A DNA stretch of 64,000 nt from Candidatus Zixiibacteriota bacterium. GTDB lineage: Bacteria; Zixibacteria; MSB-5A5; DSPP01. The notes beneath the pieces were generated by a model. That model saw only the letters and a program-made list of their open reading frames with translations, was not told where the DNA came from and did not search any database. Position 1 is the first letter of the stretch. Each line of letters begins with the position of its first letter. The translations under genes and the position numbers were made by a program. Below are positions 56,878 to 64,000 of the stretch, piece by piece. The stretch is from contig JAKEHY010000032.1 in assembly GCA_022614805.1 (NCBI GenBank), positions 1 to 64,000 on the forward strand, given 5' to 3'.

Positions 56878-58953
56878 TTACTTCCCGTTGGCTTTTTCGG
56901 CTTGGGATTCTTTCACGATTTTTTCGGCTATTTCCCGGGGGACTTCCTCGTAGTGGGAAAAACTGCGGGTGTGGTGGCCGCGCCCCTGGGTGAGGGAGCG
57001 CAGGGCGGTGGAATACTTGTACAAATCGGCCAGCGGCACCTGGGCTTTGATTTTCTCGAAGCCGCCGTCCGATTCCATTCCGGAAATTTTTCCCCGGCGG
57101 GCGGAGAGGTCACCCATCACGTCCCCCATATATTCTCCAGGGACCAGCACCTCGACGTTGTAAATCGGCTCCAACAGGACCGGCCGGCACTGGACGAAGC
57201 CGTTCCGGAAGGCGAGCGAACCGGCGATTTTGAAGGCGATGTCGGAGGAATCGACGGTGTGGTAGGAGCCGTCGTAGATGGTGACTTTTACGTCCACCAC
57301 CGGGTAGCCCGCCAGGGTGCCTTCGTGCATCGCTTCGACCACCCCCTTTTCCACGGAGGGAATGTATTTGGAAGGGACCACCCCCCCGACCACGTCGTCC
57401 ACGAACTGGAATCCCTCCCCCCGGCGGAGCGGCTCCAGCCGCAGCCAGACGTCGCCGTACTGCCCCCGGCCGCCGGACTGCTTTTTGTGTTTCCCCTGAA
57501 CTTCGGCCTTGGCCTTGATGGTTTCGCGATAGGGGATTCTGGGTTTCTGCAATTCCACTTCGATGCCGAATTTCCGCTTCAGCCGGTCGATAATAACTTC
57601 GAGATGCAGTTCCCCCTGTCCGTGCACGATGTTCTGGTGAATCTCGCCGTCGTAGGCCATATGAAAGGTGGGGTCCTCCTCGTGCAGGCGGGCGAAGCCG
57701 ACGGCCATTTTTTCCTCGTCCTCCTTGCGTTTGGGAAAGACGGCCAGGTTGATGACCGGTTTGGGGAATTCAATCGGGGGCAGCAAAATGGGGGCTTTTT
57801 TATCGCAGAGCGTGTCGCCGGTGTGGCTGGCTTTGAGCTTGACAAAGGCGCCGATGTCGCCGGCGGCCACCGCCGGGGTTTCCTTGCGCTCCTTGCCGTT
57901 CATTAAATAAATCTGGCCGATGCGTTCGCTTCCCTGCCGGTTGGCGTTGAACACATCGTCACCGGGGGCCACCTTGCCGGAATAAACCCGGAAAAAGGAA
58001 AGTTCCCCCAAGTGCGGTTCCGAGACGGTTTTGAATATCCGGGCGGCGAGGGGTTCGGAAGGGAGGGGCTTGCGGAGGATTTTCTGGGGGGTGCCGGGCA
58101 AAACCCCTTCCACCCCGGCGAAATCGGCCGGGGAGGGGGCGTAGGCGGCCAGAAAATCGAGCGTCGGGCCGACGCCGGTTAAATTCGCGGCCGACCCGCA
58201 GAGAACGGGCATAATCTTTCCCTCTTTAATTCCGTGATGCAGCCCCCCTTTCAATTCATCCTCGGTGAGGGTGCCGGAGTCGAAGAATTTTTCCAAAAGG
58301 GCGTCGTCCGATTCCGCCGCCGCTTCCAGAATCTTCTGGCGGGCTTCCTCCATTTTGGCCGTTTCCGAGGGCGGGACGGGAATTTCCTTGGTCTGGCCCC
58401 CTTCGTAAGCGAAGCCCTTTCCGGCCAGAACGTCGATTACCCCTTTAAAGCCGGGGCCTTCGCCGATGGGCAAAAAGAAAGGGAGAACCCCCGCGCCGTA
58501 GTGCGCCGTGAACTGGTCCAGGGTTTTTTTGAAATCGGTATGTTCCTTGTCCAGCCGGTTGAAGAAAAAGATTTTGGCCGTCTTGTAGCGGTCGGCGTAT
58601 TTGAGCACCTGCTCCACCCCCACCTCCAACCCGGATACGGTATTGACGACGATTAAAGCGGTTTCCGAGACGGAAAGCCCGCCCGCCACTTCGCCCGCGA
58701 AATCGGCGTAACCGGGCATATCAACCACATTGAACTTCAAACCTTTCCAATCGAAGTGCAACAACGCGGCGGAGATGGAGATTTTGCGGATAATTTCGTC
58801 GGCGGCGTAGTCGGACGCGGTGTTCCCCTCTTCCACCCGCCCCAGCCGGGTGGTGACTTTGGCAGAAAACAGGAAGGCTTCGGCCAGGGAGGTTTTCCCC
58901 GAGCCGCCGTGGCCGACCAAACCGATGTTGCGCAACTCGCCCGTGTTCGTCAT
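56878..58953 (-). CDS. divergent elongation factor G (FusA2-type)
   Basis: 691 residues with all EF-G domains. G1 is GLVGHGGSGKTSLAEAF near 12-28, G3 is VDMPGYADF near 77-85 where canonical EF-G has DTPGHVDF, and G4 is FNRLDKE near 132 where NKxD is usual. Domains II (RIFKTVSEPHLGELSFFRVY), III, IV (GRGQYGDVWLRLEP) and V follow. This is the EF-G-like group found as a second copy in several phyla; its role may be in ribosome release or special translation and not general elongation. The true fusA would be near rpsL/rpsG outside the window. A single-gene unit. Confidence 0.9.
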   Translation of the reverse strand: MTNTGELRNIGLVGHGGSGKTSLAEAFLFSAKVTTRLGRVEEGNTASDYAADEIIRKISISAALLHFDWKGLKFNVVDMPGYADFAGEVAGGLSVSETALIVVNTVSGLEVGVEQVLKYADRYKTAKIFFFNRLDKEHTDFKKTLDQFTAHYGAGVLPFFLPIGEGPGFKGVIDVLAGKGFAYEGGQTKEIPVPPSETAKMEEARQKILEAAAESDDALLEKFFDSGTLTEDELKGGLHHGIKEGKIMPVLCGSAANLTGVGPTLDFLAAYAPSPADFAGVEGVLPGTPQKILRKPLPSEPLAARIFKTVSEPHLGELSFFRVYSGKVAPGDDVFNANRQGSERIGQIYLMNGKERKETPAVAAGDIGAFVKLKASHTGDTLCDKKAPILLPPIEFPKPVINLAVFPKRKEDEEKMAVGFARLHEEDPTFHMAYDGEIHQNIVHGQGELHLEVIIDRLKRKFGIEVELQKPRIPYRETIKAKAEVQGKHKKQSGGRGQYGDVWLRLEPLRRGEGFQFVDDVVGGVVPSKYIPSVEKGVVEAMHEGTLAGYPVVDVKVTIYDGSYHTVDSSDIAFKIAGSLAFRNGFVQCRPVLLEPIYNVEVLVPGEYMGDVMGDLSARRGKISGMESDGGFEKIKAQVPLADLYKYSTALRSLTQGRGHHTRSFSHYEEVPREIAEKIVKESQAEKANGK

Positions 58954-59152
58954 TTTCGTTCCAAAACCTCAAAAGTAAAAAACGGGAAATTCTTTGTCAA
59001 CGCCGCCGGGACAAGAAACTGAACTGTAAGGGGGAGGGAAATGACCCGCACGGCTGACGGCCTGGGGATGGGAACAGTGGTTTCAGAACGGAAAGCGTTC
59101 GGAAACGTGTCATCCATATCTTGGGGTTGTGCCGGATGGACTGACAAAGGGC

Positions 59153-59180
59153 TTGACAAGGTTCTTCAAAATCCTATACT
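59153..59180 (+). promoter_or_regulatory. sigma-70-type promoter of the ATP synthase operon
   Basis: TTGACA (59153-59158), 16 bases, TATACT (59175-59180), about 23 bases before the atpZ start. Confidence 0.7.
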
Positions 59181-59202
59181 TCAAGGCTTAAGCCGGGGTA
59201 GC

Positions 59203-59433
59203 GTGGAAGACAAACCCCAGGGGAAAAAATGGAAAGAGTTTCGCCGGGCGGGATACCTGACGGCCATTCCGCTGCTTTTGGCCATCGGGCCGATTCTGGG
59301 GTGGTTTTTGGGGGACCTTCTCGACAGCAAGTTGGGCAGCGGCCCGTGGCTTTCGTATCTCGGCATTTTAATCGGGTTCGTGGCGGCGGGACGGGAAGTG
59401 TATCAACTGGCGAAAAAAGCAGGGGAAGAGTAA
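59203..59433 (+). CDS. atpZ: AtpZ/AtpI-family small membrane protein
   Basis: 76 residues from the GTG at 59203; the frame is open to 59041 but that part precedes the promoter. Two helices (YLTAIPLLLAIGPILGWFLG, LSYLGILIGFVAAGREVYQL) joined by DLLDSKLGSGP, the AtpZ/AtpI pattern. Proteins of this type lead ATP synthase operons and help assemble the c-ring or import magnesium. Confidence 0.88.
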   Translation: MEDKPQGKKWKEFRRAGYLTAIPLLLAIGPILGWFLGDLLDSKLGSGPWLSYLGILIGFVAAGREVYQLAKKAGEE

Positions 59434-59689
59434 AAGAGATTTGGGAGCCGAGTTCCAGTGCAACAATCAAGGGAAGAAAAAATGTATGCAATCCAAACCA
59501 CCTCACCCCCTGGCCCCCTCTCCGCAAAGCAGAGAGGGGGAATGAGGCGGTTCGGGAGCGGATCTCCCTCCCAACGCTCGATGCGGCTTTGAAGACACCC
59601 GGCACTGAAGTGCCGGCTACGATTAAAAGATACGATTAAGAAACACGATTAAGAGATAGGGTTAGAAAATTCGGTTGGGTGCAGAATAG
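59434..59689. other. intergenic within the ATP synthase operon
   Basis: 256 bases, of which 59498-59625 are dispersed repeats. The rest has short GATTAAGA(A/G) repeats (59622-59660). No gene seen. Confidence 0.6.
59498..59625. repeat. dispersed repeat cluster, family A
   Basis: ACCTCACCCCCTGGCCCCC, CTCTC-CGCAAAGCA-GAGAG, GGGGGAATGAGGCGG, GGAGCGGATCTCCCTCCCAA, and CACCCGGCACTGAAGTGCCG. Confidence 0.75.
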
Positions 59690-60232
59690 ATGATAGTTCC
59701 GGTTTTCATCAAACGGGCGACGGTTTTAAGCGCCGTTTTATCGGCGGCGGCTTTTCTTTTTCTTTCCGTTTATTACCAATTTCCGTTCGCTTTGGCTTTT
59801 CTTATGGGCGGGCTGTGGAGTTCGCTCAATCTTTTGGCTTTGACTTTTATGGTGCAGCAGCTTTTGCGCCCCACGCCTATTGATTGGCCAACCGCTCTGG
59901 CTTCGATTTTCATCAAGCTTCCCCTATTATATGGAGCTGGTTTTTTGCTGGTGACGTGGGATTATCTCCCCAAATTGGGGCTGGTGGCGGGGTTTTCGAT
60001 TGTATTCGCCGTAATCATTCTCAAGGGGCTGGGACGGATGCTGTTGAGGCTGGACGAGAAGGATACACCTCACCCCCTGACCCCCTCGCCGTCCTTCGGC
60101 TTCGCTCAGGACAAGCACAGCAGAGAGGGGGAACGGGACAGTTCGGCAGCGGAGCTCCCTCACAACCATAAGGTGTTCGATGAATGGAATAAGGAGGGAA
60201 ATTTGATTTCGGGAGAGCCCAAGCGGGCATAA
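59690..60232 (+). CDS. atpI: AtpI-like protein with repeat-encoded tail
   Basis: 180 residues. Four helices in the first 120 residues (VLSAVLSAAAFLFLSVYYQF, FALAFLMGGLWSSLNLLALT, LPLLYGAGFLLVTWDY, LGLVAGFSIVFAVIILKG), as in ATP synthase protein I. From residue 126 the sequence (KDTPHPLTPSPSFGFAQDKH) is a dispersed repeat read in frame, so about a third of the protein is not ancestral. The tail should be soluble. Confidence 0.8.
   Translation: MIVPVFIKRATVLSAVLSAAAFLFLSVYYQFPFALAFLMGGLWSSLNLLALTFMVQQLLRPTPIDWPTALASIFIKLPLLYGAGFLLVTWDYLPKLGLVAGFSIVFAVIILKGLGRMLLRLDEKDTPHPLTPSPSFGFAQDKHSREGERDSSAAELPHNHKVFDEWNKEGNLISGEPKRA
60066..60165. repeat. dispersed repeat inside atpI
   Basis: CACCTCACCCCCTGACCCCC, TCCTTCGGCTTCGCTCAGGA, CAGCAGAGAGGGGGAACGGG. 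It lies in the reading frame of atpI. Confidence 0.8.
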
Positions 60233-60277
60233 TTTTTTTGGCCGAGTTAGAGAAAAAAATCACAAGCGTTTGATGAA

Positions 60278-61081
60278 ATGATCATAAAACTGCTGGATGA
60301 AACGGTAAAGCACGAAGAGGAGACGAACGAGCTCCCCAATATTTTGACTTTGATTTTCGGCCACCATCCCCATTCGGCGGTGGGGAAGTTTTTAATCGAA
60401 TACCAGAACATCTTTTTCGCCTGGGTGGTGGCCGCGCTCATTTCGCTGGCGTTTTACATCGCCTACCGGAAACGGGAGATGATTCCGGGAGGGCTGCAGA
60501 ACCTTTTGGAGCTGGCGGTGGAGGGGCTGGACGCCATCGTCTCCGGCATTTTAGGGAAGGAAGGGCGGCGGTATCTGCCGTTTTTGGGGACTTTATTTCT
60601 CTACATCCTATTAATGAACCTTTTCGGTCTCATTCCCGGGCTTTTGTCCCCCACCGGCGGGCCTTCCGGGGTGAACATCACGATGGCTTTGGCCATTTGC
60701 GTTTTCTCTTACGTGCAATACACGGCCATCACCCGGCTGGGGCCGCTCAAGTATGCTTACCATTTAATGGGGGAGCCAAAAGGTGCGGTGGGGTGGTCGA
60801 TGGTGCCTCTCATTCTCCCGGCCCATCTGGTGGGGGAAATCGCCAAGCCGATGAGCCTGGCCTTCCGGCTTTTCGGCAACATCACCGGCGAGGATATCCT
60901 CATCTTTGCCTTCGTCGGGTTGGGCATCGCTTTGACCAGTTTTTTGCCGGTGGGGGTGCCTTTGCAGGTGCCGTTTCTTTTTCTGGCGCTTTTGACCTCC
61001 ACCATTCAGGCCTTGGTTTTCACACTTTTGTCGACCGTTTACTTTTCGCTCGTGCTTCCGCACGAGGGAGAGGAACATTAA
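60278..61081 (+). CDS. atpB: ATP synthase Fo subunit a
   Basis: 267 residues. Forms the proton half-channels next to the c-ring. The essential Arg is in SLAFRLFGNITGED near 200; LILPAHLVGEIAKPMSLAFR and TSTIQALVFTLLSTVYFSLV are typical. The N-terminus carries a His-rich stretch (FGHHPHSAVGKF). It follows atpI by 45 bases. Confidence 0.96.
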   Translation: MIIKLLDETVKHEEETNELPNILTLIFGHHPHSAVGKFLIEYQNIFFAWVVAALISLAFYIAYRKREMIPGGLQNLLELAVEGLDAIVSGILGKEGRRYLPFLGTLFLYILLMNLFGLIPGLLSPTGGPSGVNITMALAICVFSYVQYTAITRLGPLKYAYHLMGEPKGAVGWSMVPLILPAHLVGEIAKPMSLAFRLFGNITGEDILIFAFVGLGIALTSFLPVGVPLQVPFLFLALLTSTIQALVFTLLSTVYFSLVLPHEGEEH

Positions 61082-61112
61082 AGTAAGGCGTGGAGCTGAA
61101 AATGAAACTCGA

Positions 61113-61215
61113 ATACACCTCACCCCCTCGGCTTCGCTCGGGGCAAGCCCCTGGCCCCCTCTCCGCAGAGCAGAGAGGGGAAAGGCGGGTCGTTCGGGAG
61201 CAGAGCTCCATCACA
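61113..61215. repeat. dispersed repeat between atpB and atpE
   Basis: ACCTCACCCCCTCGGCTTCG, CTCGGGGCAAGCCCCTGGCC, CCCCTCTC-CGCAGAGCA-GAGAGGGG. It separates two genes that are usually nearly adjacent. Confidence 0.8.
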
Positions 61216-61270
61216 ACTGTTGGGTTGGGTATGGAGAGAAGATGAACATTAAACCAAAAAAGGAGGAGAA

Positions 61271-61507
61271 ATGGATTATCACGTAGCGTTAGCGTTCGCC
61301 CTTCCCCTGGCCATCGGCGTGGCGGCCATCGGGTCCGGCTTGGGGTTGGGCCGCGCGGTACAGGGCGCACTGGAAGCGATTGGCCGGCAGCCGGAGGCGT
61401 ACGGCAAGATTTTGACGGCGATGATTGTGGGGGCGGGGCTGTGCGAAGCTCTGACCATCTACGCGCTCATCGTCTTCTTTATGATGCGCAGCTCCATCGC
61501 CGGTTAG
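61271..61507 (+). CDS. atpE: ATP synthase Fo subunit c
   Basis: 78 residues, two helices. The proton-carrying Glu is in GAGLCEALTIYALIVFF near 58, and the polar loop is GRQPEA near 38. The residue after the Glu is Ala and not Ser/Thr, so the sodium-binding signature is absent and protons are the likely ion. AGGAGG at 61262-61267. Confidence 0.96.
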   Translation: MDYHVALAFALPLAIGVAAIGSGLGLGRAVQGALEAIGRQPEAYGKILTAMIVGAGLCEALTIYALIVFFMMRSSIAG

Positions 61508-61511
61508 GAAA

Positions 61512-61994
61512 ATGAACTTAGTCTGGCAACAGGTTTTAACCCAGATTGTCGGTTTTCTCATCGTCCTCTGGGTTTTGAAGCGGTTTGCCTGGAAGCCGAT
61601 TCTGACGCTGCTCGAAGAGCGGCGGCAGAAAATCAAAGCGGAGTTCGAAGCCGCCGCCCAAAGGAAAGAGGAAGCCAACCGGCTTTTCGCCTCTTACGAG
61701 GCGAAACTGAAGGAGATTGACGCCGCCGCGCGGGCCAAAATCACCGAGGCGGTCTCGGAAGCGCAGAAAATAGCGACCGACATCAAGGAAGAGGCGCGCC
61801 AGGAGGGGCGGGAATTGGTGGCCCGCTCGCAGGCGGAAATTGTCCGGGAGATTGCCAAGGCGAAAGTCCAGTTGAAAGAGGATATGGTCGTGATCAGCCT
61901 GACGGCGACGGAGAAAATCATCTCCCAGAAGTTGGACGAGCAGGGGCACAGGCGGCTGGTGGAGGAGTATTTAAACCGGATTGAGCGGGTATGA
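61512..61994 (+). CDS. atpF: ATP synthase Fo subunit b
   Basis: 160 residues: one N-terminal helix (LTQIVGFLIVLWVLKRFAWK) and a long charged helix that forms the peripheral stalk (EAAAQRKEEANRLFASYEAK). It starts 4 bases after atpE and overlaps atpH by 4 bases. Confidence 0.95.
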   Translation: MNLVWQQVLTQIVGFLIVLWVLKRFAWKPILTLLEERRQKIKAEFEAAAQRKEEANRLFASYEAKLKEIDAAARAKITEAVSEAQKIATDIKEEARQEGRELVARSQAEIVREIAKAKVQLKEDMVVISLTATEKIISQKLDEQGHRRLVEEYLNRIERV

Positions 61995-62542
61995 AAAAAG
62001 TCGGGGAAGAACGGATTGCCCGCCGGTATGCCGTGGCGCTTTTCAAGTCGGCCGGCAGCAAGTTGGACGTCTATTTTGACGAAGCCAAGCAGCTTTTGGA
62101 AATCTGGCGCTCCCAACCGGGTTTTTCGCGGCTGCTTTTAGCCCCCCATCTTTTGACCGAGGAGAAAAAGGGGTTTCTGGAACGTTTTTTCAAGGGGAAG
62201 GCGGAGGCAGTCTGGCTGGGATTCTTCGGGCTTTTAATCGACAAGGGAAGAATCGGGTATTTTCCGCAGATTGCGGAAAACTTCATCCTCCTGGCGGAGG
62301 AAGCCAAAGGAATTGTGCGGGCGCGGGTGCAGACGGCCGTGCCGCTCGGGGGGCGCACAGCGGAGGCGCTGAAAGCCAAACTGGAGAAGAAGACCGGAAA
62401 GCGGATTTTGCTTTTGCCGGAGACCAAGCCGGAGCTTTTGGGCGGAATGGTGGTCATTTTGAAAGACCAAATCATCGACGGGAGCGTGCGCCAGCGGCTG
62501 AACGAGTTGAGAGAACAGCTTTTGGCTGTGAAGGTGGCGTGA
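61991..62542 (+). CDS. atpH: ATP synthase F1 subunit delta
   Basis: 183 residues. The N-terminal helical domain starts with ERIARRYAVALFKSAGS and the C-terminal part has the conserved LLPETKPELLGGMVVILKDQ, IIDGSVRQRLNEL. It joins the peripheral stalk to F1. Coupled to atpF by a 4-base overlap. Confidence 0.95.
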   Translation: MKKVGEERIARRYAVALFKSAGSKLDVYFDEAKQLLEIWRSQPGFSRLLLAPHLLTEEKKGFLERFFKGKAEAVWLGFFGLLIDKGRIGYFPQIAENFILLAEEAKGIVRARVQTAVPLGGRTAEALKAKLEKKTGKRILLLPETKPELLGGMVVILKDQIIDGSVRQRLNELREQLLAVKVA

Positions 62543-62551
62543 GAAATTGTA

Positions 62552-62604
62552 GGGGCGAATCTTTAGATTCGCCCCGGGTGAACCTAAAGGTTCACCCCTA
62601 CGTG
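62552..62604. repeat. twin palindromes between atpH and atpA, family B
   Basis: Two perfect palindromes in a row: GGGGCGAATCT-TT-AGATTCGCCCC (62552-62575) and GGGTGAACCT-AA-AGGTTCACCC (62576-62597), then CTACG. Different arms, same frame and same tail. Confidence 0.85.
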
Positions 62605-62651
62605 GTGGGATTGTTTGGCGACAGGTTGAAAAAGGAGAAACGGGAGTTGAT

Positions 62652-64000
62652 ATGGCGATAAAGCCGGAAGAAGTAAGTTCGATTCTGCAGAAGGAAATCA
62701 GCCAGTACCAGACCCGGCTGGAAATGGAGGAGGTCGGCACCATCCTTCAGGTCGGCGACGGCATTGCTCGAGTGTGGGGGCTGGAGAACGTGATGATGAG
62801 CGAGCTGGTGGTCTTCCCGCACGACATCGTCGGGATGGTTTTGAACCTGGAGCAGGATAACGTGGGGGTGGCGATTTTCGGCTCCGACCGGCAAATCAAG
62901 GAAGGGGACACCGTCCGTCGCACGGGGAAAATCGCCCAGGTTCCGGTCGGCGACGCCATGTGCGGCCGGGTCGTGAACGCATTGGGCCAGCCGGTGGACG
63001 GCAAGGGGCCCATCGTCACTGACAAATTTCGTCCGCTGGAGGGGCGCGCGCCGGGGGTGACCTTCCGCCAGCCGGTGAACCAGCCGGTGCAGACCGGGCT
63101 CAAAGCCATCGACTCGATGATACCCATCGGACGGGGCCAGCGGGAGCTTATCATCGGCGACCGGCAAACCGGCAAGACCGCTTTGGCCATCGACACCATC
63201 ATCAACCAAAAAGGGAAGGATTTGTTCTGCATCTACGTCGCCATCAGCCAGAAATCCTCCACCGTGGCGCAGGTAGTCAAGACCCTGGCCAACAACGAGG
63301 CCTTGGAGTATACCACGGTAGTGGTTGCCACCGCCACCGACCCGGCCCCCCTGCAGTACATCGCCCCCTATGCCGGGTGCGCCATCGGCGAGGAATACCG
63401 CGACACCGGCCGGGATGCTTTGGTCATCTACGACGATTTGTCCAAGCATGCCCAGGCCTACCGGCAGCTTTCACTCCTCCTCCGCCGGCCGCCGGGACGG
63501 GAGGCGTATCCGGGAGACGTTTTCTATCTTCATTCCCGGCTTCTGGAGCGGGCCGCCAAGCTTTCGGACGAGAAGGGGGGAGGGTCGTTGACCGCCCTAC
63601 CGGTCATCGAAACGCAGGCGGGGGATGTTTCGGCCTACATTCCCACCAACGTGATTTCCATCACCGACGGGCAGATATTTTTGGAGTCGGATTTGTTCTA
63701 CGCCGGCATCCGCCCTGCCATCAACGTCGGCATTTCGGTTTCACGCGTGGGCGGCAAAGCTCAAACCAAAGCGATGCGGAAAGTTGCTGGCCGTCTGCGC
63801 TTAGATTTGGCCCAGTACCGGGGGATGGCGGCCTTTGCCCAGTTCGGCTCCGACTTGGACGAGGCCACGCGCGCCCAGCTTACCCGGGGCGAGCGGACGG
63901 TGGAGGTTTTGAAACAGGGGCAGTACGAGCCGTTTCCTTTGGAACGGCAGGTGATGATTATTTTCGTGGCCACCCGTGGATACTTGGATGATTTGCCAAT
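62652..64000 (+). CDS. atpA: ATP synthase F1 subunit alpha (partial, runs off the window)
   Basis: The first 449 codons of about 505. It starts [20 protein letters not shown]. The nucleotide-binding P-loop is [13 protein letters not shown] near residue 170, and later motifs [19 protein letters not shown] and [19 protein letters not shown] are present. The frame is open to the last base. No stop codon is seen, so the gene continues beyond the window, presumably into atpG and atpD. Confidence 0.97.
   Translation, partial: MAIKPEEVSSILQKEISQYQTRLEMEEVGTILQVGDGIARVWGLENVMMSELVVFPHDIVGMVLNLEQDNVGVAIFGSDRQIKEGDTVRRTGKIAQVPVGDAMCGRVVNALGQPVDGKGPIVTDKFRPLEGRAPGVTFRQPVNQPVQTGLKAIDSMIPIGRGQRELIIGDRQTGKTALAIDTIINQKGKDLFCIYVAISQKSSTVAQVVKTLANNEALEYTTVVVATATDPAPLQYIAPYAGCAIGEEYRDTGRDALVIYDDLSKHAQAYRQLSLLLRRPPGREAYPGDVFYLHSRLLERAAKLSDEKGGGSLTALPVIETQAGDVSAYIPTNVISITDGQIFLESDLFYAGIRPAINVGISVSRVGGKAQTKAMRKVAGRLRLDLAQYRGMAAFAQFGSDLDEATRAQLTRGERTVEVLKQGQYEPFPLERQVMIIFVATRGYLDDLP

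Noticed and set aside
61271-61507. Sodium-dependent ATP synthase
   Set aside because: Subunit c lacks the Ser/Thr after the essential Glu that sodium-type rings have.

Overview
The window looks like a chromosomal fragment of a Gram-negative, uncultured-type bacterium of the FCB superphylum, most like candidate division Zixibacteria or a relative. The reasons are inference from several traits seen together: an outer membrane (Tol-Pal, TonB-dependent receptor, FadL/PorV-like and OmpA proteins), a type IX-secretion-like C-terminal tag (5827-7779), large secreted proteins ending in a cysteine-bearing dockerin-like module (367-2778, 22722-23936, 48957-51065), FliA/CsrA/FliW flagellar regulators, fairly high GC, and intergenic spaces crowded with small palindromic repeats. 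There is no rRNA, CRISPR array, transposase or phage gene.

Layout. 367-2778 is a secreted FG-GAP repeat protein. 4040-5823 is a regulatory block (FliA sigma factor, PilZ protein, response regulator). 5827-9134 holds a secreted cohesin-like protein and a creatininase-family protein. 9495-11123 has a tiny membrane peptide, csrA with an unusual tail, fliW and a secreted unknown. Lon (minus) and a large soluble histidine kinase (plus) diverge at about 14.1 kb, followed by tRNA-Arg(CCU). 17402-21784 is an envelope group: outer membrane protein, YfgM-like TPR protein, small membrane protein, M48 protease and a secreted protein. 21868-26466 (minus) is a cobalamin-riboswitch operon for vitamin B12 uptake. 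27604-30738 is tolQ-tolR-tolA-tolB; the matching pal and cpoB lie 10 kb away at 40684-41983. Between them are membrane proteins, a low-GC CARDB/PLAT surface protein flanked by a gene remnant, a selenium-binding/methanethiol-oxidase protein and an aldo/keto reductase. 42452-44643 holds ssb and a DUF2723 membrane protein broken by a homopolymer frameshift. 44737-48900 is a tightly overlapping group: nitrilase-type amidase, nadE, rsmI, PAP2 phosphatase and lgt. 48957-54748 has a secreted HYR/dockerin protein and a peptidoglycan turnover operon (nagZ-anmK-SpoIID). Two paralogous outer membrane barrels, a divergent EF-G and the F1Fo ATP synthase operon (atpZ-I-B-E-F-H-A, running off the end) complete the window.

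How the genes work together. The most interesting unit is the B12 locus. One riboswitch controls a BtuB-like receptor, a BtuG-like beta-propeller carrying a dockerin module, a DUF4430 (transcobalamin-like) lipoprotein and a DUF6580 membrane protein that could be the inner-membrane carrier. Nearby TolQRA/TonB-type proteins could supply energy. A cohesin-like domain in the 5827-7779 protein, together with three dockerin-like tails, suggests non-covalent assembly of surface proteins. FliA, FliW and CsrA form the usual flagellin-translation switch, and sigma-28-like promoter sequences appear before csrA, the histidine kinase and tolB. Short palindromic repeats fill most gaps and have extended or ended several genes. 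Gene functions are read from motifs by eye; no database search was run.
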